Positions 10,400 through 22,812 of a stretch of DNA of 64,000 nucleotides are shown here, piece by piece. The notes under the pieces were generated by a model that searched no databases, was not told where the DNA came from, and worked only from the letters and a program-made list of their open reading frames with translations. The DNA lies in assembly GCA_021613375.1 (NCBI GenBank), contig CM038704.1, positions 8,528,091 to 8,592,090 on the forward strand, read 5' to 3'. Both the position numbers and the translations under genes were made by a program. The stretch is from Megaleporinus macrocephalus (Eukaryota > Chordata > Actinopteri > Characiformes > Anostomidae). How positions within the stretch are numbered: position 1 is the first letter of the stretch; each line of letters begins with the position of its first letter.

Positions 10400-11475
10400 G
10401 TATAGTGTTCTCCTAACTGAGATACACTGTTTGCTAGGAGAATTAGGGTTAACTCATTGAATTTTTTTTTTTTAGACCTGTCAGCTCCTGATACAGTTTT
10501 ATTGTTATATTATTATAATTTTTGTTTCAGTCTTTTCGATTAGACGTGCAGTAGGACAGTCCGTTTATAACATATACCACTGTAAGGCATTGCTGTGGGG
10601 GCGTGACTTTACATCAGCGTCTCTGATGGGCTGTTTATGTGTTTTCCATCGGCCCAGTTTATTTATGAGTGAAATAAATCTCCTGCCAGCGTGAGTCCAG
10701 CGTGAGTTCTGGCTCTCGGGGAGGGCTGGGTGGCTTGGCCCGTCTGTCAGAGTGATGGATATTCCAGACTTCACGGTGGTCTCTTCAGGGCTTTCGACAC
10801 TGTCGGTGTCAGCACGGAGCCAGCCAACTGCAGAACCGTAAACAGTTTTGATGGACAGGCAGGCCACGCCCTCTCTAGCTGTGCTGCACTCAGACGCCAC
10901 TCATGGACACCTTCAGGCTACAGACCAAACGTGTGAGTGGAATCCGAGAGCTCACACAGACAGTGTGTTCCCTGAACCGTGCAGGCTGGAGACATTTTAT
11001 CGCCAGGCCGAGGTTGCTGGTCTTTATTATGGCCTTAAATTGTTGTCATCTTTATCTTTTACCTGCTGATTCCCTTCATTTTTATGTTTTCCTCATAAAC
11101 CAAAACAACAAAACCTGTGCAGGTCTGAATATGTTGTGCTAATGAGTAGAATGCTAAATATTCCATTTTGTAAATGGAAAATTAAAAGCATTCAGGTTGA
11201 TTTTAGTCATTTTGACAGGCATCACTGTGTAAATACCAAAAAATACCCAAAAAAGAAAACATTAAGTCAGTTCATTTCTCAGTGTTTGTCATCCTTTTGA
11301 GAATAACTGAATACTCCCATTAGTCCATTAGAGCATGTTGATGAGCAAACATAACTTACTCTGAGCTCTCTGGCATGCAAATGTACCAGTCAAACATTCC
11401 ATAAAACATAAAAAGGAAATTGCATTTTGTTACCAAACGGAAGCTCATTGGTGACCTGTGGTCATTTATTCCACA
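10400..11475. other. Unique DNA with one weak plus-strand exon-like segment
   Basis: The part 10570-11000 is GC-richer than its surroundings. Between a CTCTTCAG acceptor-like site (exon start 10789) and a GTGAGT donor-like site (10933), 144 bp stay open in one frame (AFDTVGVSTEPANCRTVNSF at its start). No family is recognised and the donor context is poor. It could be a conserved non-coding block instead. From 11060 on the sequence is AT-rich and featureless. Confidence 0.25.
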
Positions 11476-11477
11476 TA

Positions 11478-12632
11478 CAGGGTGGGCCATTTATATGGAT
11501 ACACCTTAATAAAATAGGAATGGTTGGTGATATTTACTTTCTGTTTGTGGCACATTAGTATATGGTAGGGGTCCAACTTTTTGGATCCAACTTTTGTTTT
11601 TTCAGTAGGAGGAGGGTCATGTGACACATCAAACTTCATGGGAATTTCACAAGAAAAACAATGATGTGCTTGGTTTTAACGTAACTTTATTCTTTTATGA
11701 GTTATTTACTAGTTTCTCTTTGTTTACAGCCATTTACATGGCGCAGAGGTTAACAAGTGAGGATCGGATAGAAATTGTGTTCATGTAAACAGTGAAGTTA
11801 ACAAACAAACCCACCGCTATTGGTCTGACACTAACCCACATTGGATATATCCCTCCAAGACTGTTGGAACAAAAACATTGATGATATGGTGTGGTATATG
11901 GGGTACAAAGATAGTGGGGCCATTCTTCATTACTACTACCGGATATGCGAATTTACTACATGAGGATGTATTTCCCTCTTTATGCACTGAAGCTGGCACA
12001 TTCCCTGAGTTTGTCCAGCAAGATGGTGCACCACCACATTATGGGTGTCAGGTCCGAGCATTCCTAGATGAACTGTTACCTGGAAAGTGGATTGGTCGTC
12101 GTGGGCCAGTTGAATGGCCCCCAAGGTCTCTCGATCTGACCCCCTTAGACTTTTATCTTTGGGGTCATCTGAAGGCAATTGTCTATGCTGTGAAGATACG
12201 AGATGTGCAGCACCTAAAACTACGGATACTGGAAGCCTGTGCTGGCATTTGTGCTGCGGTGTTGCTATCAGTGGGAGAAGAGTGGGAGAAGAGGGCTGCA
12301 TTGACAATCCAACACAATGGGTAGCACTTTGAATACATTTTATAAGTGGTCAGAAACTTGTAAATAACTACTAAAAGAATAAAGTTACGTTAAAACCAAG
12401 CACACAGTTGCTTTTCTTGTGAAATTCCAATAAGTTTGATGTCCATGACCCTCTTCTCATTGAAAAAACAAAAGTTGGATCCAAAATGGCCAACTTCAAA
12501 ATAGCCACCATGGTCACCACCCATCTTGAAAAGTTTTCCCCCTCCCATATACTAATGTGCCACAAACAGGAAGTTAATATCACCAATCATTCCCATTTTA
12601 TTAAGGTGTATCCATATAAATGGCCCACCCTG
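11478..12632 (+). mobile_element. Mariner/IS630-type DNA transposon, 1155 bp, internally deleted
   Basis: Terminal inverted repeats start CAGGGTGGGCCATTTATATG at both ends and stay similar for about 200 bp. TA flanks both sides (11476-11477 and 12633-12634). It encodes a broken transposase (11738-12324). The right repeat contains about 50 bp (GATGGGTGGTGACCATGGTG region) missing from the left. The insertion lies directly against the TA of another miniature (12637). Ends and protein agree on a Tc1/mariner-superfamily element. Confidence 0.93.
11738..12324 (+). pseudogene. Mariner/IS630-type transposase, deleted and non-functional
   Basis: The start MAQRLTSEDRIEIVFM is followed at once by a stop. 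The frame then resumes at KQTHRYWSDTNPHW and runs to ALTIQHNG near the right terminal repeat. The N-terminal helix-turn-helix region and the first catalytic Asp are lost in the deletion. The second Asp (FVQQDGAPPHY) and the third (RSLDLTPLDFYLWG) remain, 36 residues apart, with the typical FYLWGHLK motif after them. This is the DDE_3-like half of a transposase. With one catalytic residue missing it cannot cut DNA. Confidence 0.9.
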
Positions 12633-12636
12633 TATA

Positions 12637-12870
12637 GCATTGCTGTCCTTCTCCATTTTTGTCAATTTATATTTTTCTACATCATCTAAATACAGCAGTT
12701 TCCATTTGCATTGTGGGAAAATGTCATGATGAATGGACCAATGGCAATGCTCCAAAACAGCTTGGAAAATTGTCTGGTTCCATAGACTTACATTGAAAGT
12801 AAAGACAGTTTTGGCCTCTCCTGTAAAATTGCTATTTTGGAGATACTTGTTGTTCATTGGACAGTGGCGA
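12637..12870 (-). mobile_element. Short TA-flanked miniature element (family M2), copy 1
   Basis: It is 234 bp long between TA dinucleotides (12635-12636 and 12871-12872). The ends read GCATTGCTGTCC and, in reverse complement, TCGCCACTGTCCAATGAA. The interior matches the complete copy at 32454-32701 ('ATTGAAAGTAAAGACAGTTT', 'GACCAATGGCAATGCTCCAA'). It has no coding capacity. At least six other copies or fragments occur in the window. Confidence 0.8.
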
Positions 12871-13630
12871 TATGATGGAGGCTATGAGGTAGTAACTCTT
12901 TGATGTAAGATAGGAGTTTTGGCAGATTGCCTGTGCGAAGCAGCTTTAATAGGGCCAGTTCAAAACCCAAAGCCAATGAGACAGTACCATAGCTTGGGGG
13001 AGGACGAGGAGGATCGGTAGGAAAAAGCAGGACCTTCCAGGGTGTCTAGGTGTGGCCACAAACAAAGAGGTATATGTAGCAGTATTGATGAGTCCTTGAT
13101 CACTTGTAGCAAGAGTAGAGTGGAGGACAATGGGCAGACCCAGGGAGAGTCCAAGTGGAGTCTTCCCAGACGGAGGAGACATCATGACATTTGGCAATTT
13201 TGTTGGATGTGCCATCATTCAAAGCTCACATTATACCAAAGTCCTTGATATAAAGGCTGAGGGGAAGAGAGTAAGCTGCCCACATGTAGTGACCATTGCC
13301 ACAATACTCACACAAAAAAGGGGCCAAAAAGGTTGAAACACTTTACGCTGAGAAATAAAAACGTGTGAGGTGAAAACCAGACAGCAAAGGTTCCATCAGT
13401 GAGCTTCTATCAAGGCTACACAGAGACACAGTCTGATTAATGAGGAACAGAAAGCTAGAGTCTCATTAAGCCCAAATGAATGCTCAGTTCAAAGAGTTCA
13501 CCTGCTTTCACACTAAAGTAGTATACGGACACCATCCTGTTGTGTATTTAGTGTTCTACAACATTTCTGGACACGTCCTCTGATTTCAGTCTTGGCAACT
13601 GTGAGCACATTTGGTTTTGTAGTACTAGGC
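12871..13630. other. Unrecognised DNA; no intact gene
   Basis: Several 60-90-codon frames overlap on both strands (12946-13336) without a recognisable motif. The composition is less AT-rich than the flanks. The block 13565-13630 is a worn copy of a repeat also at 15330-15420 ('CTGATTTCAGTCTTGGCAAC' versus 'CTAATTTCAGTCTCAGCAGC'). Confidence 0.35.
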
Positions 13631-13695
13631 AGGATCACCAGCACCGCCTGGGCCTGGTAGAAGGAGCGAACCACCATGTGCAGCACAGACAGCAG
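13631..13695 (-). other. Short coding-like segment, minus strand
   Basis: After an acceptor-like CTGTTTGACTAG, 65 bp read LLSVLHMVVRSFYQAQAVLV and then run into the dispersed repeat at 13565-13630. The hydrophobic pattern with VRSFY faintly recalls a winged-helix segment such as that of TFIIE-alpha, but the downstream part does not match and no donor is evident. It may be a decayed exon or retrocopy fragment. Low confidence. Confidence 0.2.
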
Positions 13696-13699
13696 CTAG

Positions 13700-14480
13700 T
13701 CAAACAGGGGTGTTTAATTAGAATTCAGTAAGGTCCAGTTAGAGGAGATTTCCTCAGGCCAAGCTCCGGAACGTCATCATTCCTCATCATTTGTGTTGCC
13801 ATATCCTGTATATTTAAGTTACCTAGTATCAGCATCTTATACCATCAGCAACTGAAAGACAAACTTATTACAAATACTGTTCAGTACATTTCAGTATATT
13901 TACTGTTTAAATGCTGAACTGAATGAATTATTGATAAAGCGCCAAATAAATGTTTTGTCCTTAAAGTAAAAACAAGAGCTACATTAAAAAAAACAGAATG
14001 CTTTTGAAAAAAAGTTAATCTTAAAGTGTTTATTTAAAGAGAAAGTAAATAAAACGTGGGTCTTCTTGTTAACTCAGCTTCACAGATTAACATGTTGGTT
14101 GTACAGAGCGGTGTTCTCCAGAACTAGACGAGCAGGTCCATTCCAGAACCGTTCCTGTTAAACACTCAGTTCTCTCTGTTCACTTTTCAGTTTTTAGAGC
14201 TCGTTATTCTTTCTGACTCGCTTTAGTCTCCGGCTGCTGCTCCTCACTTCATACCTCACCTGTGCGCGTGCCAATGTGCACAGATCTGATTGGCTGAGGA
14301 GCCTTTGGTGATCTTACAGCGCACGTGATTGGTCTCCCAGTTCACTGCACCGTAAAGCCCGTATACCGTAAAGACAAGAAAACCTCCACCACAACATCTG
14401 GGTCCAGATCCGGACCGCGGTCCAACTATTAGTGCAGTGGGGGAGAATCCATAGAGCCAACAGTACCATCCAGATGGAGC
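13700..14480. other. Unique or old repeat DNA without a gene
   Basis: The part 14230-14470 (TGATTGGCTGAGGAGC, GATCCGGACCGCGGTCC) has the look of the inside of fish hAT elements. No ends or target duplications could be found, so it is not called as an element. Confidence 0.35.
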
Positions 14481-14775
14481 CACAGATACTTAAACTGGGT
14501 TCAAGTCTGGAAAATTAGGGCTCCAGTGTAGTACTTGGAAGTTCTTCCAACCAACGTTGGACGTTTCTAGCCCTGTCTTGCTGGAAGATCCCATCCATCC
14601 CAGAGAACACAATCAGCATGTATGGTGTATGTGATCTGCAAGGATAGATTCAGACCCAAATCAGTTAAGAGTGTCCTCCACATGGATGAGTGGGTCCAGA
14701 GAATGCCACTAAACCATTCCCCAGAACATAGCGCTGCCACCAACCTGCTGCCTGCTGCTAAAACATGGTCAATGT
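14480..14775 (-). pseudogene. Possible decayed DNA-transposon coding fragment
   Basis: Phrases such as 'TCTTGCTGGAAGATCCCATC', 'GGTCCAGAGAATGCC' and 'CATAGCGCTGCCACCAACCT' resemble the antisense of worn Tc1/mariner-type transposases common in fishes. All frames are interrupted and no terminal repeats are seen, so assignment to a subfamily is not possible. Confidence 0.3.
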
Positions 14776-15689
14776 GACTTGACTGTGTATATCAGAAACA
14801 CTGAAATTACTGTTTTTTATGTTATTACACTTATAATAGACCCTCTACTGGCTGTTGGATGTCCTTGTTGCTGGGTTACACAACTAAAACAACTACAGTT
14901 AGGCCGAATGTAAGAATACGATTGTACACAAATGCTCAAGCTCAGTGAAAAACAACCTCACCGCCGTCTTGATGGCTCCTCAGCTGGCGATGAGCAGAGG
15001 AAAAATAAGTTTGTGCAGTTGGGAGAGACAAAGCAGTAAACTCTGTCGTACAGAGCAGAAGAACTCTAGTGTCAGCGTTTCACTACTGCTTACTTACACA
15101 TCCACAGTGGTGTTGCAGATCATGACAATGCCCCCGCTGGAATGTGTGCTTGTTTATTATTAACAAGCTGTTCCAACATCTCCAGATAACACGGCTAACC
15201 TGTATTTTTGGTTCTAGTTATGTTTCCTATCTATTGTTGTGTCACACTGTGGACGTCAGTTGATGTCATCATGCTATGATAGCTGTGAAAGAATTCCTCC
15301 ACAAAGAATTCATACTTTTATTCAGTCTGGACTGTCACCTGTGTGTTTGGTGTTTTCCCAACAATTCTAGACACAGCCTCTAATTTCAGTCTCAGCAGCT
15401 ATGACAGTGATGAGGTCACATACCCTTCCATGGTGAGCTGAAGAGACACATCCATAAAGTAGTGGCAGAATTTGTTCCAGTTGTTTACACACTTTTGTTT
15501 TTTTTCTGTTTTGTGGGAAAGGGCTGTGGTGTTTTCTTGTCTATCTTGATGTGGTGCTGCACCGACGAATGTCCAGCTCAGTATATTATATGCTATTACA
15601 ATTAGCAGTGTCACTTATAACATTAACCAGTCAGTGGAGGATCAGTGTTTCAGCATTATCAGTTCTCAGCATTATCGGGCGAGCACAGG
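14776..15689. other. Unique DNA; contains the second copy of the 13565 repeat
   Basis: Apart from the diverged repeat at 15330-15420, no feature is evident. The open frames at 14945-15163 and 15399-15614 lack motifs or splice context. Confidence 0.4.
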
Positions 15690-15797
15690 TTGTCAGTCCA
15701 ACACACGCTCATGCACACACTCACACCTACAAGCAATTTAGAGTGAGCAATCAACCCAACATTCATGTGTTTGGACTGTGGGAGGAAACTGGAGTTA
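15690..15797 (-). mobile_element. SINE fragment (same family as 42842-43151)
   Basis: Its antisense matches the middle of the SINE: 'GTTTGGACTGTGGGAGGAAA', 'GAGCAATCAACCCAACAT' and 'CACACTCACACCTACAAGCA'. The copy stops at a short TA repeat where the Tc1 miniature is inserted, and the SINE head does not resume beyond it. Confidence 0.8.
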
Positions 15798-15817
15798 TAT
15801 ATATATACACATATATA

Positions 15818-16314
15818 ACTACCGCTCAAAAGTTTGGGATCACAGTGAAATGTTCTTGTTTTAATGGAGTATCTTCTTCCTTAACACAACAATGGACTGA
15901 CGGGTCTCTAAAGAAAGTTCTTTCTTTCTGGTCATTTTGAGTCGGTCAGCAAGCCATCAACTGCTGATGCTTCAGATACTAAACTAACCTAGAATGTTGT
16001 TCCCTTTTATACTCACTTATTAGTAGAATGTTTTTCAGCTGTGCATCACAATTGAGCAAGAGTGTCCTAACAACCAATTAGTCCAATAACATCCTTAACT
16101 TGGATTGGCGGTCGTACCAGGAGATTTAGACTGAGAACTGAGAATTGCTGATAATAGGACTATATGCAAAATAAGCCTCTATACAAAATTTTTTATTCTT
16201 TTAAAAATCATGTGATACACTTACATTAATTGTGAAATGGACAATATTGTTTGTGAATTGCATGAAAATTGCATGAAATGAAATTCTAAAGTGATCCTAA
16301 ACATTTGAGCAGTA

Positions 16315-16317
<3 letters not shown>
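15818..16317 (-). mobile_element. Tc1-type miniature element, copy B
   Basis: It starts ACTACCGCTCAAAAGTTTGG and ends with GAGCAGTAGTG before TA. It is the same deletion derivative as copies A, C and D, inverted. The transposase remnant reads leftwards from 15935 (MTRKKELSLETRQSIVVLRK) to about 15873. It is flanked by AT microsatellite on both sides. Confidence 0.88.

Positions 16318-16375
<58 letters not shown>
16318..16375. repeat. (TA)n microsatellite
   Basis: About 28 TA units abut the terminal repeat of miniature copy B, the same arrangement as at 10020. Confidence 0.97.
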
Positions 16376-16377
<2 letters not shown>

Positions 16378-16535
16378 AAAACATACTTTACTTTCAATGC
16401 AAGTCAATAGAACCAGAATTTTTTCCAAGCTACTTTGGAGCATTTCTATTGGTCTATTCATCATGAACTTTTTTTACACAATGTACACAACCATTGGCGT
16501 GTTATAATGACGTAGAAAACTCAAAATCAACAAAA

Positions 16536-16540
<5 letters not shown>
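16376..16540 (+). mobile_element. M2 miniature fragment
   Basis: It contains 'TTACTTTCAATGCAAGTCAA', 'GGAGCATTTCTATTGGTC' and 'GTAGAAAACTCAAAATC', in the same order as 32454-32701. Both terminal repeats are missing; the left side is consumed by the TA repeat and the right by the ATCT repeat. Confidence 0.75.
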
Positions 16541-16591
<51 letters not shown>

Positions 16592-16632
16592 CATCTATCT
16601 ATCTATCTATCCATCTATCCATCTATATCTAT
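16541..16632. repeat. (ATCT)n microsatellite
   Basis: About 22 tetranucleotide units with occasional CATC variants. Confidence 0.97.
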
Positions 16633-16639
16633 ATCTAGA

Positions 16640-18228
16640 GTTAAATTAGATTCTTAATTTGCTTGAGAGCAATAGAGACAAAAACAGCTGTTGGATGTGG
16701 CAACCAGAATGCCTGCCTACTAGGCTGTTCATTTATTATTTATACAAAATATTTGTATGTACACTTGATATTGCACATGTACACTGCAGTGCGGCCTTAA
16801 TTGTCTAGCATGCCCTTAATTACATCCCTATAAAAAGATAAATAATATAAAAGTCATTGAAAGAAATTGCATTATGTAATCTGATACAGTAATTCTTTTG
16901 ATCAGGTTAATATTGAGAGATGATCTGTGCCCAAATACAGACCATCACCCTCCCATTCCATACAGTAATATTTCACTCTGTATAAATATATATAACATAT
17001 GTGTTTAGGCCTGGAGAGAAATGCACTGAAGATGTTGTTTGAAAATCAAAGCCAGTAAATAAATGAATAAGACTCTGCTGTTATGTTTGTTAAGACAGTA
17101 TTAAGATAATTTAGTCTACCGATAAGTGCAGTGGTCATTTCATCACATAGGTGCTTTTATGTAATGTAAATGGCTTTAATGGAATTGAAATTGCTTTTCT
17201 ACATGCAGGCTTTGCGCTGGTCGTATGTCTGCAGCAATAAGGCAAACGATAAATCCAGCATCCACAAGTGCTGCCACTGTTCATCCACCCTGCTGGTATA
17301 ATATAATCCCCAGTGTTAAATGAACTCTTAGCTGTGGAATTAGCTCTGGATTTAAACGAACGCTGTAGGTGTTAATTCAGCTCTGGGGCTTTTACTGATT
17401 ACAGCACTCCGCTTTCTCGCCGCTCGGACTGTAATTGCTTTAGAGAATCCAGCCTCGTTTGCACGGCCACTGTGTGGACATGGGAGAGCGAGCAGCGGAA
17501 GGGAGAGAGGAGAACTGACCATGTAGAACAGCCTGAACTGCTTCTTAGGTACTGTTGCAACATCCATCGGATTTTCAGCTCAGACTACCTGGTAGCATAA
17601 CACCTGTACCAGCAGATCAAAATATGTTGGCCTTACAAGAGGTTCAGTGCTGCCATTCATGTTTGAGATCTGAGGAAAGATGAACGTAGGCCGCTTTACA
17701 GCCCAAAGATGATTCTGGAAACAATGAATCAAAGCAGAACAATGCTGCGGGGTCACTCAGCGTCCAAGCAGCAGAAGTTCAGAAGCTGTTCATTCAGATG
17801 AGCGCAGGCCTGGACTGCCCATCAAGCGCACCAGATAACTAAATCAGAGGACAGTGTAAACATGCATCAGGTGTGCAGGAGTAGTGGCTCGAGGGCTAGT
17901 TAGCTCAGTCAACTAGTCTACAGCACCTTTACAAATAGGTAAGAATACACACTTTTCACACTCCTGCTTTAATGCTCAGTGTAGGTAGTAGCGATTTCCA
18001 GTCATGCTGTAAATTAAGACTACCATGCAAAGTCATTCCTATATTCCTAATAATTTTTTATGAAATATTGTTAAAGCACGGGTTGTGACAGTAATAAAAA
18101 AACATCCGAAATTGATATAATACCACACAATAAACATGCAATGTATAAAACGTCCACCACATAATTCAAGCAAATGCCTGATTTTCCACTTAATTCAACT
18201 AAAAGACTTCAGTGAAAAAGCTCTGCTC
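16640..18228. other. Unique DNA; candidate conserved block at 17340-17570
   Basis: The block 17340-17570 is GC-balanced, with 'GATTACAGCACTCCGC', 'CGGACTGTAATTGCTTTAGA' and a CACGGCCACTGTGTGGAC stretch. It looks like a conserved non-coding element and not a gene. All frames are short. The rest is AT-rich and featureless. Confidence 0.35.
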
Positions 18229-18306
18229 ATAATAATAATAATAATAATAATAATAATATAAAAAAAATAATAATAATAATCTTTATTTATAGAGCACTTT
18301 TCATAC
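18229..18306 (-). mobile_element. LINE-type 3' tail with (ATT)n
   Basis: In reverse complement it reads GGTATGAAAAGTGCTCTATA + AATAAAG followed by an ATT-rich tail. Fish L2-like non-LTR retrotransposons typically end this way (AAAGTGCTATATAAATAAAG plus ATT repeats). Only the last about 30 bp of the element plus the tail can be seen. Confidence 0.6.
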
Positions 18307-18544
18307 CAGTGGCAGCTATGATGTGTCACTTTCCCCATGATAACCAGTCAGCTGTGATTTTTTTAAATAGAGACCTCCACCCCCTTACAATTCTAATGTT
18401 AGCACCCACCCGTAAAAGCCAAGCTGCTGCTTTGTGGATAACCTTGATAGAGACTGTGGTGTTTTATAGTTTTATTTCTTCCTATGAAACCACATATTTC
18501 TGTTTCGGATGTCAGGCTTCTAAGTCAAACAAGGGCTGATACAG

Positions 18545-19955
18545 ATAGATAGCTATATGAATAGCTAGCTAATGCAGGGGCAGCTGGATAAGGCAGAGAT
18601 AGCTGGATAGGGTGAGAACAGCTGGATAGGGCAGAGATAGCTGGATAGGGTGAGAACAGCTGGGTAAGGAAGAGATGGCTGGATAGGGCGGAGAAAGCTG
18701 GATAAGGAAGAGATAGCTGGATAGGGTGGAGACAGCTGGATAAGGAAGAGATAGCTGGATAGGGCGGAGACAGCTGGATAAGGAAGAGATGGCTGGATAG
18801 GGCGGAGATAACTGAATAGGGTAGAGATAGCTGGATAGGGTAGAGATAGCTGGATAGGGTGGAGACAGCTGGATAAGGAAGAGATGGCTGGATAGGGCGG
18901 AGATAACTGAATAGGGTAGAGATAGCTGGATAGGGTAGAGATAGCTGGATAGGGTGGAGACAGCTGGATAAGGAAGAGATAGCTGGATAGGGCGGAGACA
19001 GCTGGATGAGGAAGAGATGGCTGGATAGGGCGGAGATAGCTGGATAGGGTAGAGATAGCTGGATAGGGTGGAGACAGCTGGATAAGGAAGAGATAGCTGG
19101 ATAGGGCAGAGACAGCTGGATAAGGAAGAGATGGCTGGATAGGGCGGAGATAGCTGGATAGGGTGGAGATAGCTGGATAGGGCAGAGATAGCTGGATAGG
19201 GTAGAGATAGCTGGATAGGGTAGAGATAGCTGGATAAGTCAGAGATAGCTGGATAGGGCAGAGATAGCTGGATAGGGTGGAGATAGCTGGATAGGGCAGA
19301 GATAGCTGGATAGGGCAGAGATAACTGAATAGGGCAGAGATAGCTGGATAAGTCAGAGATAGCTGGATAGGGCAGAGATAGCTGGATAGGGCAGAGATAG
19401 CTGGATAGGGTGGAGATAGCTGGATAGGGCAGAGATAGCTGGATAGGGCAGAGATAACTGAATAGGGCAGAGATAGCTGGATAAGTCAGAGATAGCTGGA
19501 TAAGGAAGAGATGGCTGGATAGGGTAGAGATAGCTGGATAAGTCAGAGATAGCTGGATAAGTCAGAGATAGCTGGATAGGGCAGAGATAGCTGGATATGG
19601 CAGAGATAGCTGGATAGGGCAGAGATAGCTGGATAGGGTGGAGATAGCTGGATAGGGCAGAGATAGCTGGATAGGGTAGAGATAGCTGGATAGGGTAGAG
19701 ATAGCTGGATAAGTCAGAGATAGCTGGATAGGGCAGAGATAGCTGGATAGGGTGGAGATAGCTGGATAGGGCAGAGATAGCTGGATAAGTCAGAGATAGC
19801 TGGATAGGGCAGAGATAGCTGGATAAGTCAGAGATAGCTGGATAAGTCAGAGATAGCTGGATAAGTCAGAGATAGCTGGATAAGTCAGAGATAGCTGGAT
19901 AGGGCAGAGATAGCTGGATAAGTCAGCGATAGCTGGATAGGGAGGAGATCAGTGC
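18545..19955. repeat. 19-bp minisatellite, about 74 copies
   Basis: The unit is AGATAGCTGGATAGGGCAG, with variants GGTGGAG, AAGTCAG and AAGGAAG in the second half. Variants cluster into higher-order 38-bp and longer patterns (for example alternating 'AAGGAAGAGATGGCTGG' and 'GGGCGGAGACAGCTGG' in the first half), so expansion has occurred in blocks. Confidence 0.97.
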
Positions 19956-20261
19956 TCAATTTGTGCTGGATCTTGCTGGAACAAAATCCACCACCTCTCT
20001 TATTTCAGGCACCTGTGTTCCAGGTTATTCATGTGGATCCACCACCTCTTTGAAGAATTTTTTTTGTAGACTAAAACTATTCATTCAGGGGCATAACTCA
20101 GATTTTATAGTTGCAGCTCCTTACTGCAGTCATTAAAGCTAAGACTATTTTATTGTATAGAATTCTACTATGTTAGATAGAGACTTGAAGCACTGTTGTG
20201 CCTATGCGTTCCAGGACCTTTTCCCTCACTGCCACTTGCTGGATCACCCCACCTTTAGTGT
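19956..20261. other. Non-repeat segment between two blocks of the 19-bp minisatellite
   Basis: About 300 bp of unrelated AT-rich DNA separates the main array from its outlier. 'ATCCACCACCTCT' occurs twice (about 19987 and 20038), giving a short internal repeat. No insertion boundaries were found. Confidence 0.5.
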
Positions 20262-20350
20262 AAGGCAGGGATAGCTGGATAGGGCGGAGACAGCTGGATA
20301 GGGCGGAGACAGCTGGATAGGGCGGAGACAGCTGGATGAGACGGACATAG
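20262..20350. repeat. 19-bp minisatellite, outlying block
   Basis: Four to five units of ATAGCTGGATAGGGCGGAG type, of the GGGCGGAGACAGCTGG variant also found near 18770. Confidence 0.92.
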
Positions 20351-21665
<1,315 letters not shown>

Positions 21666-22231
21666 TTTAAACCATTTAATGTGTTTACTCAATTGCGCAG
21701 AGATGTGTTCTCCATGGTAACTTATTCACAGTTACAACATCAATAAAACATGAAATTCGAGGCGTTTGCATACGACCGTACAGTTTCACTGCCATCTGAA
21801 CTGGTGAGGGCTTTAACAGACAGGCTGGCAGTGAAAACAGCTTCAGTTTGGTTACATGTTATGCTTTACAGCTCCACCTTTCAGCTGTTAGAAAACCGAA
21901 TGGGAGTCACTTTAAATACTATTTAGTAAAACATTGTCACATTATTATCTTTCTTTTCCACAGTTTCCTCTCTCGCTCTCTCCTGCAGTCCTCTTTCAGT
22001 CTTGCCCCCCCCTTTCCACCCCCAACCCCTCCAAATACTCTAATAAGTTGTGCTAATTAGTACAGTAAGCGGGAAGCCCCTCCAGGATCTGGCGAATGAT
22101 TATTATGTGGAGAGTCAGATCTCTCTGCAGGCCTAATTAATGGAGCCCTGATAGAGCAGAGAGTAAACGGCGATCACAGGAGGACCGCGTAGCTTTAAAG
22201 AGTTTCTTCCTCAAAGAGCTGAGGGGGGGTG

Positions 22232-22235
<4 letters not shown>
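21666..22235. other. Unique DNA; candidate conserved block at 22050-22200
   Basis: The block 22050-22200 contains 'GCAGGCCTAATTAATGGAGC', 'AATGATTATTATGTGG' and 'GTAAACGGCGATCAC'. It is a homeodomain-site-rich stretch that looks like a conserved enhancer core. No coding is seen. Confidence 0.35.
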
Positions 22236-22283
<48 letters not shown>

Positions 22284-22284
22284 A

Positions 22285-22316
<32 letters not shown>

Positions 22317-22377
22317 CAAGAGAGGGAGAGAGCAAGAGAGAGATAGAGACAGATAAGAAAAGAAGGAAGGGAGAGAT

Positions 22378-22424
<47 letters not shown>

Positions 22425-22767
22425 AAGAGAGAGAGAGAGAAAGAGAGAGAGAGAGCAAGAGAGAGGGAGAGAGCAAGAGAGAGATAGAGACAGATAAGAA
22501 AAGAAGGAAGGGAGAGAAAGAGAGAGAAAGAGAGAGATGAGAGAACAATAGGGGAGAGAGCAAGGGGGAGAGAGAGAGATATGAGGACATGAGGTGGGTG
22601 AGAGCGAGTGAGAGAGAGGGAGATGAGAAAACAAGAGGGGAAGGAGAGGGAAAGCGAGATGAGAGAACGAGAGAGAGAGAGAGAGAGAGAGAGATGAGAG
22701 AACAATTGGGGAGAGAACAATTGGGGAGAGAGCAATGGAAGGAGAGGGATCAGAAGACATGAGGTGG

Positions 22768-22812
<45 letters not shown>

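Noticed and set aside
13042..13336. Pair of overlapping 68-codon plus-strand frames and a 90-codon minus frame
   Set aside because: No motif, competing frames on both strands and no splice structure.
18545..19955. CRISPR-like or regulatory array
   Set aside because: 19-bp units abut without spacers.
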